From: Asticcacaulis sp. AC402
GTDB taxonomy: Bacteria; Pseudomonadota; Alphaproteobacteria; Caulobacterales; Caulobacteraceae
DNA: 64,000 bases
NCBI RefSeq assembly: GCF_000495835.1
Contig: NZ_AWGC01000038.1
Location: 1 to 64,000, forward strand
Direction: 5' to 3'
Part shown: piece by piece, positions 26,295 through 34,615 of the stretch
How the letters are laid out: each line of letters begins with the position of its first letter
How positions within the stretch are numbered: position 1 is the stretch's first letter
Notes under the pieces: generated by a model
What the model saw: the letters and a program-made list of their open reading frames with translations, nothing else
Told to the model about the DNA's origin: nothing
Database searches by the model: none
Made by a program: the position numbers and the translations under genes

Positions 26295-27564
26295 CCTTAA
26301 CGTCAGCGGGAAGTAGCGGTTCCAGCGCCTGCCAGACAGTGTCCAGGGTGCCGGCTTCGCGGCGGCTGATGTCGAGCGCGGCCTGGTCGGCGGCGGTGAT
26401 CGCTTCCGGATGGTCGCGCAGTTGCCCGACCATAAAGCCCAGTTCCTGGACGCCCTGGACCCGGAAGGCCGCGCCGGCGTCGATCAGATCGCCAAAAATG
26501 CCGTCCCAGTTGCTGATGTCCGGGCCGGTGATCACGCTCTTGCCCAGGCGCGCGGCTTCCAAAGGGTTGTGGCCGCCGATACCGGTCAGGAAACTGCCGC
26601 CCATCACCACGATATCGGCGAGGCTGAACCACAGGCCCAGTTCGCCCAGGGTATCAGCCAGGTAAACCTGGGTGGTCCCGGTCACCGGATCTTTGAGGGC
26701 GCGTCGGGCGACGCTCAGGCCCAAAGATTCGATGTCGAGCTGGATCTCGCCAGCCTTGATCGGGTGGCGTGGCACCAGGACCAGCAGATCGCCTTCGCGG
26801 ATATACGGTTCCAATATTTTGGAAATAAGCGAGTCTTCACCGTAATGGGTGCTGGCGGCGACAATCACCCGGCGCGTGCCGAAGACCGACCGCATATCGG
26901 CCAGGGTCGCTGCGTTGACCGGCAGGGCCTCGCCCAGGGTCTTGAGATTGGCGCGGGCACCGACGGTAGCGCCCATGCGCGTCAGGCGGTCTTCGCTGGG
27001 GCCGTCCTGGGCCATGACCAGGCTGTAACCGGACAACAGACGCTTCATGGTTTTCGGAAAGGCCTGCCAGCCGCGGAAGGTTTTTTCGGTGATGCGGGCA
27101 CTCAGCAGGGCGTGGGCAATCGACCGCGCCGACAGCCCGCTCAATAATGTCGGCCAGATATCGCTTTCGATGAAGACGGCCAGACTTGGGCGCCAGTGGT
27201 CGAGAAAGGCGGTCACGGCCTGGGGGGTATCGATCGGGACAAAGTGATGGATCACCCCGGCGGGGAGACGATTTGCCAGGATTTCGGCTGAGGTAGTGGT
27301 GGCTGTCGTCACCAGGACCTGGATGTCGGGGCGCGCCGCCAGCAAACGGGTGATAACCGGCAGGGCCGACACGCTTTCGCCGACGCTGACGCCATGGAAC
27401 CAGACCAGCGGGCCATCCGGCCGTGCCATGCCAGCCCGGCCCAGCCGCTCGGTCAGGCGTTGCGGGTCTTCCTTGCCCCTGGCCGCGCGTTTTTTGAGCA
27501 GGCCGGGTGCGAAGCCATGCATGATCCCCATCAGGTGCCGGTACAGCTTGAGCGGGACCGTCAT
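26281..27564 (-). CDS. waaA: 3-deoxy-D-manno-octulosonic acid (Kdo) transferase
   Basis: Transfers Kdo from CMP-Kdo to lipid A precursor at the inner membrane. 427 residues, normal for WaaA/KdtA. The catalytic Glu63 lies in WFHGVSVGES. MGGSFLTGIGGHNPLEAARLG in the C-terminal half is the CMP-Kdo binding block of GT30. Its start overlaps the DUF374 stop (ATGA). The last residues come from an intergenic repeat, so the C-terminus may vary between strains. Confidence 0.94.
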   Translation of the reverse strand: MTVPLKLYRHLMGIMHGFAPGLLKKRAARGKEDPQRLTERLGRAGMARPDGPLVWFHGVSVGESVSALPVITRLLAARPDIQVLVTTATTTSAEILANRLPAGVIHHFVPIDTPQAVTAFLDHWRPSLAVFIESDIWPTLLSGLSARSIAHALLSARITEKTFRGWQAFPKTMKRLLSGYSLVMAQDGPSEDRLTRMGATVGARANLKTLGEALPVNAATLADMRSVFGTRRVIVAASTHYGEDSLISKILEPYIREGDLLVLVPRHPIKAGEIQLDIESLGLSVARRALKDPVTGTTQVYLADTLGELGLWFSLADIVVMGGSFLTGIGGHNPLEAARLGKSVITGPDISNWDGIFGDLIDAGAAFRVQGVQELGFMVGQLRDHPEAITAADQAALDISRREAGTLDTVWQALEPLLPADVKGNRE

Positions 27565-28271
27565 GCCGACGCGCCCACCAGGGAGTCGGCGCGGTCGGTG
27601 ACCGCACTCAGTTCGCTCTCGATGTCGAGACGCAGGCGTTCAAAGGCGTCGGCGTCAATGTCGGCAGGGATGGCCGGCAGCACCTTCCACACCATGGCGC
27701 CGCGTGAGAAGGGCAGGGGGATGCGCATCCGGTCCCAGGTGTCGAGCCGGATCTGGTTCCTGGTGGATTGGCCGAGACACACCATGACAGCGCCGGTCAC
27801 CTGCGACATCTTCAGCGAGCCTTCGGTCATCACCCGGCGTGGACCGCGCGGGCCATCGGGGGTGGTGGCGGCGCAGTTGCCGCTCTTGAGCCAGCGCAGC
27901 AGGTCACGAAACGCCTGGGCGCCGCCCTTGTTCTTGGACGGGTCGGACTTCTTGGCCTTGGAACCGCGGATTGAGTGGCGGCCGAAGGCGGTATTGACCT
28001 TGGCAATGACGTCGCCGAACTTGGATTGCGAGCTGAGGACGGCCACTGGCTGGGCGTCGACCGTCGGCCAGCTGGCATGGCCCAGGTGCAGGCGCTCGTG
28101 CCAGAACATCAGCACCACCGGCTGCTTTGAGGCCCAGACCTGTTTGATCTCGGTATCGCCCTCGACCTGCCATTTGGTCGTGGCATAGCAAAAACGCAGA
28201 TAGGCGATCAGCACATCGGCGATCAGGCTGCGCAGCCAGAGCTTTTGTGTCACTTGTTTCTTGTCGATCAT
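27561..28271 (-). CDS. DUF374 lysophospholipid acyltransferase family protein
   Basis: 236 residues. MFWHERLHL, SQSKFGDVIAKV and ATTPDGPRGPRR are the marks of the DUF374 family, which belongs to the glycerolipid/LPS acyltransferase superfamily. The HxxxxD catalytic pair is not obvious in canonical form, so the reaction is inferred only. It overlaps msbA upstream and waaA downstream by four bases each, placing it firmly in lipid A/LPS formation. Related genes stand in this position in many alphaproteobacteria. Confidence 0.85.
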   Translation of the reverse strand: MIDKKQVTQKLWLRSLIADVLIAYLRFCYATTKWQVEGDTEIKQVWASKQPVVLMFWHERLHLGHASWPTVDAQPVAVLSSQSKFGDVIAKVNTAFGRHSIRGSKAKKSDPSKNKGGAQAFRDLLRWLKSGNCAATTPDGPRGPRRVMTEGSLKMSQVTGAVMVCLGQSTRNQIRLDTWDRMRIPLPFSRGAMVWKVLPAIPADIDADAFERLRLDIESELSAVTDRADSLVGASA

Positions 28272-30118
28272 GATGCGGTCACCGTTTCGGGGGCCGGGGT
28301 GTCGCTGAACTGATGGGCAGCCAGTTCGGCATAGAGGCCACCGGCCTTCACCAGGGCTTCGTGCGTGCCGCGCTCGACGATCTCGCCCTTGTCCAGCACC
28401 AGAATCTGATCGGCGTGGCGCACGGTCGACAGGCGATGGGCGACGACAAAGGTCGTCCGGCCCTTCATCAAGCGCTCCAGGGCCTCCTGGACCTTGACCT
28501 CGGACTGGGTGTCGAGCGCCGAAGTGGCCTCGTCGAGCAACAACAGGGGCGCATCTTTCAGGAAGGCCCGGGCAATGGCGATGCGCTGCTTCTGGCCGCC
28601 CGACAGGCGTGAGCCGGCTTCACCCGCGCGGGTGTCATAGCCGTCGGGCAGGGCTTCGATGAAGTCGTCGGCGGCGGCGTCGCGGGCGGCGCGGCGGATA
28701 TCGTCGTCGCTGGGGTTGCCATTGCCATAGGCAATATTGGCACGAATGGTGTCATCGAACAGGAAGGGATCCTGGGTAACCAGGGCAATGCGGCTGCGCA
28801 AGCTTGTCAGCGACAGGTCACGATGGCTGAGGCCGTCGAAGCGGATATCGCCGTCACTCAGGTCGAAAAAGCGCGGCAGCAGGTTGAGCAGGGTCGATTT
28901 ACCCGAGCCCGACGGCCCGACCAGGGCGACGCTGGCCCCGGCCCAGGCTGTAAAGCTGATGTCGCGCAGCACGGGCGTGTCGCCGTAGGCGAACCCTGCC
29001 GCGTCGAAGGTTATGGTCTGGAAGTCGCGCGGCAAGTCGGCCATGCCGGCCTTGTCGTTGATTTCGGGCTCGATATCGAGGGCGGCAAACAGCCGGCGTG
29101 CAGCGGTGATGCCGACGCTGATCGTGCCCTGCAAACCGGCCAGTTGCCGCAGGCCCTGGCCAGCGGTCAACAGGGCGACCAGGAAGGCGAAGAAGCTGCC
29201 GGCGGTCATGGCGCCCGCTTGGGCGCGCCAGCCGACATAGGCGATGAGGCCGGCCAGAAGGAAGCCGGTCAGGACTTCGGTTGCCGGCGCCGCCATGGAG
29301 CGGGCATTGGCACCCTTGACCAGGTGGCCCTGGCGGCGGTCGATGACCGTCCGGACGCGGTTTTCTTCGAAGGCTTCCTGGTTAGCGACCTTGACGATGC
29401 GAATGCCATCCAGGCTTTCCATGATGGCGGTCGACAGCGACGAGGTCTCGTCCATGGCGCCCTGGGCGGCCTTGCGCGTTTGCTTGAGATAGCGCGACAT
29501 GACGGCGCCGATCACCGGCCCGGCGAGCAGGACGGCCAGGGTCATCGGCCAGTCGAGGGTGAACATGGCGTAGAGGCTGCCCGCCACGATCAGGGCGGCC
29601 TGGATATAGTTGACCAGGCCGGTGGAGGCCGCTTCGCGCACCAGGTCGGCGTCATAGAGAACGGACGACAGATATTGCCCTGAATGCGTCTTTTGGAGCC
29701 GGCCGAGATCGGCATGGACCAGACGCGAGAACAGCTGAGCCTGGATATTGCCGACCAGGCCGTTGCCGACCAGGTTCAGCGTGGTTGTCAGGCCGCGCTG
29801 GGCGACGAAGCGGACCAGGGCGGCGGCGGCGATGACGGCGGGCACCCAGAACAGGGGCTGGGCCAGGATAAAGGCGGGCAGGTTCCCGGTCCCTTCCGGG
29901 ATACCGAAGAGCAAATTGACCGAGGGTTCCAGCCATTTCGTCATCACCACGGTCATGGCGGCGACAATGGCGGCGCAGACGACGGCGAAGCCCAGACGGG
30001 CCTTGTGCGGCGCGAGATACTGGGTCCATACCCGGGTCATGAGCGCACTCTGGCTCATTTCGGCGGCGGGAACGGGGGCTGGCGGCATAGTTGGCAATGG
30101 TAAGTTTGGCTCTGGCAA
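28268..30118 (-). CDS. MsbA-like lipid A/lipid exporter, ABC transporter
   Basis: 616 residues: a six-helix membrane domain (about 25-330) then an ATPase domain with Walker A GPSGSGKST, signature LSGGQKQR and Walker B LLLLDEATSALD. The context with DUF374, waaA and lpxK argues for flipping core-lipid A across the inner membrane. The start is read as TTG at 30118 because GGAG lies five bases before it; an ATG at 30088 lacks a good site. The N-terminal ~20 residues are Pro-rich. Confidence 0.88.
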   Translation of the reverse strand: MPEPNLPLPTMPPAPVPAAEMSQSALMTRVWTQYLAPHKARLGFAVVCAAIVAAMTVVMTKWLEPSVNLLFGIPEGTGNLPAFILAQPLFWVPAVIAAAALVRFVAQRGLTTTLNLVGNGLVGNIQAQLFSRLVHADLGRLQKTHSGQYLSSVLYDADLVREAASTGLVNYIQAALIVAGSLYAMFTLDWPMTLAVLLAGPVIGAVMSRYLKQTRKAAQGAMDETSSLSTAIMESLDGIRIVKVANQEAFEENRVRTVIDRRQGHLVKGANARSMAAPATEVLTGFLLAGLIAYVGWRAQAGAMTAGSFFAFLVALLTAGQGLRQLAGLQGTISVGITAARRLFAALDIEPEINDKAGMADLPRDFQTITFDAAGFAYGDTPVLRDISFTAWAGASVALVGPSGSGKSTLLNLLPRFFDLSDGDIRFDGLSHRDLSLTSLRSRIALVTQDPFLFDDTIRANIAYGNGNPSDDDIRRAARDAAADDFIEALPDGYDTRAGEAGSRLSGGQKQRIAIARAFLKDAPLLLLDEATSALDTQSEVKVQEALERLMKGRTTFVVAHRLSTVRHADQILVLDKGEIVERGTHEALVKAGGLYAELAAHQFSDTPAPETVTAS

Positions 30119-30170
30119 ATTGTCTCCGCGCCGTTATATAGGCATTCCCCAAGGCCTGTCGCGTCTTTAT

Positions 30171-30881
30171 GTGTTAACCGGACCCACGTTTTTGAAGCTG
30201 TTCCCCAAGAAAATTCACGCCAAACCGTTTGCGACCGACACGGTGTGGAACCGCTTCTGGACGCGTATGCATTTCCTGTGGGCGGACCACGCTTACCTGC
30301 GTCTGGGCTTTACCAATGCCCACTGGATCGGGCCGGACATGGTGCGCACCAACCAGCCGTGGCCATTCCAACTGGCGCAGTGGAAAAAGAAGGGCGTCAA
30401 GACCGTCATCAATCTGCGCGGCGGCAAGGGCTCCTTCTACTATTTGGAAAAGCACGCTTGCGACAAGCTGGGCCTGATCCTGGAGGATTTCGGGCTGACC
30501 TCGCGGTCACTCCCGACGAAACAGGAATTCCACGACGCCAAAGCTCTGTTCGGGCGCATCCAGTATCCGGCCCTGCTGCATTGCAAGTCCGGCGCCGACC
30601 GGGCCGGGATGATGAGCGTACTGTACTGCCATTTCCATCTCAACCAACCGATCGAAGTGGCGGCGCAGCAGTTGTCGTTCAAGTACCTGCACATGAAGTC
30701 AGGCATGACGGGGGTGCTGGACCATCTGTTTGAGGTCTATCTGCGCGACGTGGCCCCGAAAAGCATCGGCTTTTATGACTGGACCCAGTCGCCGGACTAC
30801 GATCCGGTGGCGATCAAGGCCAATTTCACCGCCTCGTGGTGGGGGACGCTGATAACCGAGAAATTGCTACGCCGGGAATAA
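30171..30881 (+). CDS. Protein tyrosine/dual-specificity phosphatase-like protein
   Basis: About 236 residues carrying the active-site loop HCKSGADRAG (C-x5-R) and the upstream general-acid region of the cysteine phosphatase superfamily. TVINLRGGKGSFYY is the typical start of such a domain. The start is uncertain: the frame stays open far upstream through msbA antisense, and a GTG at 30171 is the best place after the msbA start, though no strong ribosome site is seen. It is divergent from msbA and ends one base before the dioxygenase fusion. Substrate unknown; a lipid or sugar phosphate is as likely as a protein. Confidence 0.7.
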   Translation: MLTGPTFLKLFPKKIHAKPFATDTVWNRFWTRMHFLWADHAYLRLGFTNAHWIGPDMVRTNQPWPFQLAQWKKKGVKTVINLRGGKGSFYYLEKHACDKLGLILEDFGLTSRSLPTKQEFHDAKALFGRIQYPALLHCKSGADRAGMMSVLYCHFHLNQPIEVAAQQLSFKYLHMKSGMTGVLDHLFEVYLRDVAPKSIGFYDWTQSPDYDPVAIKANFTASWWGTLITEKLLRRE

Positions 30882-32504
30882 CTATGCCTCGGCAAGGAGG
30901 CTGTGCCGGGCCGCCAGGCGCAATAAGAGCGGACGGTGGGCGGCGAAGTTCAGGCAGGCGGCACCGGGTATCTTGGACTCATCTTCCGCGCGGCGGAGGA
31001 AGACGGCGTCGTCAAACCATGGCTCGGCCTCGAAGTCGCGACACCCGTCTTCGGTCAGCGTCCCACCCTGTTGCCGAAGCGTTGCTATGGAAGCTGGCGA
31101 CAACAATTCGAGATATTCGGGCGAGGTTGTGACCAGCCAACGCTTGGCTAAGACGTGAAGCCTTACCGGTTCGCTCACGGCAGCGCCAAAGAATGGCTGC
31201 AGAAGCTCGGCGCCGCTTTTTTCATGGGCGCCTTGCGTTTCGAGCCAACCGAGATCGTGCAGCAGGGCGGCAGCGATCAGGCTGGGTGATCCGCCATTCT
31301 GGCGCACGGACTGGGCTGTCTGCAGCAGGTGATCGCGCAGGCTCAGGGCTTCGCCATAGGTCTGATCGCAGGCCGGCGAGTCAAAAAGCGCCGCGACATC
31401 GTCCACAACCCGCTCGGCGTGGCGGCGGGTCAGTACGCGCAAGCGTGACATCAGCCCGTCGCGGTCGGCATAGGCGCCCTGAAGCCAGCGCTCACCGGTC
31501 TCGCCAGGGAAGGCGTCGCGGCCATGCAGCACCCGGCTGTTGTCCATGATCACCATGTCGCCCTGCGCCAAGTTGAAGCGCAGGGTGAGATCCGGCGCGT
31601 TGACGCAGGCGGCAAACGCCCGATTGGCCTGTCGCCAGGCGCGCTGTGTCGCAGCATCGCCGACGGGGCCAAGACAGGCGCGCGGATTGTACCTTATCGT
31701 TACCGGCGCGCCGTCCGCATCGCACGTCAGAATAGGCGCCTCCGCCCGATGGTCGTGGTCACGGTTTGACCAGCGAAAGCGCACGACGACCTGAGTCAAG
31801 AGGTTGTAAGCCGCCGGATCGGACCGGCGCAGGCGTGCCGCCGCTGCCAGGCCGTCGACGAGCAGCGATTGGCCCCCGGCCGCCGAAGCCTGGACGGCAT
31901 GGAGGATTTGCAGGCCTGGCGGAGGCTCGCGGTAGGGATTGTCGCTGTGGACCTCCAGGGCGAGGGCCGTGTCGGCCAGATTGTCGGCTGAGGGCCTGGT
32001 CCTGACATCGAAGAGGCGGCCGTAATTGGTTTCGCGGATATGACCGAAGCGGGCGACGGCGGTTTCGATTTCGCCGGCGCGGGCGGGCGCTCCGGCCAGG
32101 CGCACGAAACCATGGACGGCCACCTGAAGGAGGGCCTGGCGCAAGGCGCCGTCATCAGTCAGGAAAGCCCCGTAGGGCACAGGCATGAGGGTTTCAGCGT
32201 GCCGTCGATCCCAGGGAACCGGCGTGGCAGCCGGCGGATCGAAGGCCAGGGCTTCGAGCGCTTCGTAGCTAAAAAGCAGGCGCTCTTCGCCGTTGAAGAC
32301 CAGCCACAGGCCGTCATCGCCGAAGTCGGCGGCGGTGAGGGCGGGCTGTTCGAGGCCGGCACCGCCCGGAAGAAGGCGTTGGCCGCTGACGGGATCGAAG
32401 CGGCAGGGTGCGGCGTCATAGAGGGTTGTAGCGTCCAGGGTGACCTGACCTGACGCCGTCATGACGGTAAGGCGGTCGGCCGTAAAGCTTAGGTCGCCGG
32501 TCAT
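30882..32504 (-). CDS. Fused 2-oxoglutarate dioxygenase and HD-domain oxygenase for oxidative C-P cleavage (TmpA-TmpB/PhnZ type)
   Basis: 540 residues in two enzymes. Residues ~1-85 are a GBBH_N/DUF971-like domain (CRFDPVSGQRLLP), then a TauD/gamma-butyrobetaine-hydroxylase fold with iron ligands His186, Asp188 (VHSDNPYREPPPG) and His327 (NSRVLHGR). Residues ~365-540 are an HD oxygenase: Tyr383, Glu385, His392, HD 416-417, His427, His450 and Asp508. Four of these spacings nearly match the di-iron ligands of PhnZ. In known pairs the first enzyme hydroxylates the carbon next to phosphorus and the second cleaves C-P to give phosphate plus glycine or glycine betaine. The TauD-type first half is closer to TmpA (trimethyl-aminoethylphosphonate) than to PhyH-type PhnY. 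Its ATG overlaps the stop of the permease gene. Substrate is inferred. Confidence 0.85.
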   Translation of the reverse strand: MTGDLSFTADRLTVMTASGQVTLDATTLYDAAPCRFDPVSGQRLLPGGAGLEQPALTAADFGDDGLWLVFNGEERLLFSYEALEALAFDPPAATPVPWDRRHAETLMPVPYGAFLTDDGALRQALLQVAVHGFVRLAGAPARAGEIETAVARFGHIRETNYGRLFDVRTRPSADNLADTALALEVHSDNPYREPPPGLQILHAVQASAAGGQSLLVDGLAAAARLRRSDPAAYNLLTQVVVRFRWSNRDHDHRAEAPILTCDADGAPVTIRYNPRACLGPVGDAATQRAWRQANRAFAACVNAPDLTLRFNLAQGDMVIMDNSRVLHGRDAFPGETGERWLQGAYADRDGLMSRLRVLTRRHAERVVDDVAALFDSPACDQTYGEALSLRDHLLQTAQSVRQNGGSPSLIAAALLHDLGWLETQGAHEKSGAELLQPFFGAAVSEPVRLHVLAKRWLVTTSPEYLELLSPASIATLRQQGGTLTEDGCRDFEAEPWFDDAVFLRRAEDESKIPGAACLNFAAHRPLLLRLAARHSLLAEA

Positions 32505-33772
32505 GAGAAACGGCGGAAAAAGTAACGTCCGGCATAGGCGAGCAGAAACAGGCCGACGACGCCGCTGACGACGGCGGCGGCCGTCATGAAGCCGACCCAG
32601 GGCAGGTCCAGGCCGCTGAAATTCTTGACCAGCAGCAGGGCGACCGAGCCGAGATAACCGCTGGAATCGGCGACATAGATCAGGAAGCCGGCCGTGCCGA
32701 CGCGTCCGGTCGCGGCGACCAGGCGATCGAACATCAGGCCGTTATAGGGCGTATAGGCGAGGTATAGCCCGGCGCCCAGCAGGATCATCCACAGAACCGG
32801 GCCGATCGCGCCGAAGTGAAAGGCCAGGCTGGACGTCGCCGTAACGACCAGGCCCAGCCCGATCAGACCAAGATTGGCCATGATGGCCGTGCGGTTATCG
32901 CGAACGACAGCCAGCGCGGCCATGGCCGCCAGGACGACAAAGGCAATCGGGATCTCGGTCAGGCTGAACAGGGCCGGCTGGCCGCCCAGGCCGACGCCTT
33001 GCCAGATTTCGGCGGCGAAATTGTCGCGCAGGTCGCGCAGGGCGGTCAGCATGACATAAAGGGCGATGAGGGCAAGCAATCCCGGCGCATAGGCAGCGAA
33101 CAGCCGCTGGCGCGCCGCCTTATCCATGGGGGCGCGTTCGACCCGTGCCGCAATGTCGGCGGCGGTGGGTGGCGGAAGTTGGGTCAGGCCGTAGACGCAT
33201 AACACCAGCAGGGGGGCGAAAACCGCGCCTGTGACCGCCGGCATGGTGAATTCGGTGGCAAAATTTTGCGCCATCAGCCAGACCCCGACCGACTTGACGA
33301 CGCCCGACGCGACGATAAAGCTGGCGCACAGAATAGCGCCCAGGACTTCGGAGGTGCGGCGGCCTTCGAGGAAACCGAACACCAGCCCCCAGATCATGCC
33401 GAGCGGCAGGCCGTTGAGGAAGAGCATGGCGATATTGTAGGGCGCCGGTACGGTCGCGAAACCGACCAGGGCCAGTTCAGCTATGGCGATCAGGACCAGA
33501 ATGGCGGCTGCCCGCCACCGGCCCGGCAGTTCCGACACGAAGCGGATGCCGATCACCTTGCTGAGCGCGTAGCCGAAGACCTGGGCGATCACCAGGGCGA
33601 TCTTGTAGTCGACGACAAAGCCCGCGACCTCGGTGAAGCTGGCGGCGGTGAAGGGCTTGCGAAAGGCGTACATGGCGAAATAGGCGCCGAACGCCATCAG
33701 CCCGCCGTAGAGGGTGAAGATCGCCGGAGGCGCCTGGCTCAGCCAGCGGGTCAGGGGAGAGGTCCGGGGCAT
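32501..33772 (-). CDS. MFS-type permease (DUF5690-like), putative phosphonate importer
   Basis: 423 residues with about twelve membrane helices and no signal peptide. FGAYFAMYAFRKPFTAASF near the N-terminus is the mark of the DUF5690 group of major-facilitator-like proteins. Its start is 15 bases after phnX and its stop overlaps the dioxygenase fusion, so it belongs to the phosphonate operon. Import of an organophosphonate over the inner membrane is inferred from this place. No ABC phosphonate transporter (phnCDE) is present in the window, which fits. Confidence 0.75.
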   Translation of the reverse strand: MPRTSPLTRWLSQAPPAIFTLYGGLMAFGAYFAMYAFRKPFTAASFTEVAGFVVDYKIALVIAQVFGYALSKVIGIRFVSELPGRWRAAAILVLIAIAELALVGFATVPAPYNIAMLFLNGLPLGMIWGLVFGFLEGRRTSEVLGAILCASFIVASGVVKSVGVWLMAQNFATEFTMPAVTGAVFAPLLVLCVYGLTQLPPPTAADIAARVERAPMDKAARQRLFAAYAPGLLALIALYVMLTALRDLRDNFAAEIWQGVGLGGQPALFSLTEIPIAFVVLAAMAALAVVRDNRTAIMANLGLIGLGLVVTATSSLAFHFGAIGPVLWMILLGAGLYLAYTPYNGLMFDRLVAATGRVGTAGFLIYVADSSGYLGSVALLLVKNFSGLDLPWVGFMTAAAVVSGVVGLFLLAYAGRYFFRRFS

Positions 33773-33787
33773 GGCCTGGCTCCTTGA

Positions 33788-34615
33788 TCAGATTCGGATG
33801 CGGCAGGGGCTGCCGCCGGGACTTTCGCCGGCGGCGATGCGCGCCTCAAGTTCGGGCAGCAGGCCAGCAATATCGGCCACGCTGTTGACGACATAGTCGG
33901 CGCCGGCCGTCGCCAGCGCCTCCGCCGCCGGCCTGACCCGTTCGGCGGGGTCGGCCAGGGCCATAAAGTCCTCGAGGCTCAGGCCAACACCATTGCCACT
34001 CGCGGCGACACCAACGGTCCAGACGCCGGCTTCGCGGCCTTCGGCCATGCCGACCTCGGCGTCGTCGACCTTGACGCAGGCGCGCGCCGGCCAGATGCCG
34101 AGATCCACCAGGGCTTTCCACGTCATCAGTGGCGATGGGCGCCCGTACAGGGTTTCGCCGGCGCAGACGACCACCTCGGGGGCGTACCCCTGTTCCGCCG
34201 CCGCCGCCAGGATAGCGCTCATCATCGACCGGCTGTAGCCGGTGCCGGAGGCGATGCGAACGCCCCGCCCGCGCAAGATGTCAACGAGATCGGTGGCACC
34301 GGGGATCAGTTGGGTGAAGCGCGCGGCCTCCGCCACCATCCTGGGTTCGACCAGGTGGAACAGGCGGTCGATATCGTCGTCCTGAGGCGCGTGGCCATGG
34401 ACCGAGACAAAGGTGGTGCGCATCGGTTCGCGGCTGAGGATGGCGGCGATGTGGGCGCGCTTGGCCATGCCCATATCTGCCCGGGCTTCGGCTTCGCTCA
34501 GGGTCAGGCCGTCGTCGCTGAACGCGCCCTGGAGGGCGCAGACCGGCGCGCGGCTGCCAAAGTCGACCATGGTGCCGGCCCAGTCGAAGATAAAGGCTTT
34601 AAGCGGCGATGTCAT
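33788..34615 (-). CDS. phnX: Phosphonoacetaldehyde hydrolase (phosphonatase)
   Basis: HAD-family enzyme cutting phosphonoacetaldehyde to acetaldehyde and phosphate. The 275-residue protein has nucleophile Asp11 in FDWAGTMVDFGS and the Schiff-base lysine Lys52 in MGMAKRAH, which separates true PhnX from other HAD proteins. SGTGYSR, KVDDAEVGMAEG and WTVGVAASGN follow. The start at 34615 is preferred over a longer frame: GGGAG lies upstream and the protein begins like PhnX. It overlaps the FAD gene by 17 bases. No phnW transaminase is seen, so the aldehyde probably comes from the FAD enzyme. Confidence 0.92.
   Translation of the reverse strand: MTSPLKAFIFDWAGTMVDFGSRAPVCALQGAFSDDGLTLSEAEARADMGMAKRAHIAAILSREPMRTTFVSVHGHAPQDDDIDRLFHLVEPRMVAEAARFTQLIPGATDLVDILRGRGVRIASGTGYSRSMMSAILAAAAEQGYAPEVVVCAGETLYGRPSPLMTWKALVDLGIWPARACVKVDDAEVGMAEGREAGVWTVGVAASGNGVGLSLEDFMALADPAERVRPAAEALATAGADYVVNSVADIAGLLPELEARIAAGESPGGSPCRIRI

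Noticed and set aside
29748-30170. N-terminal extension of the phosphatase into msbA
   Set aside because: Antisense to the conserved msbA membrane domain; low-complexity shadow protein.
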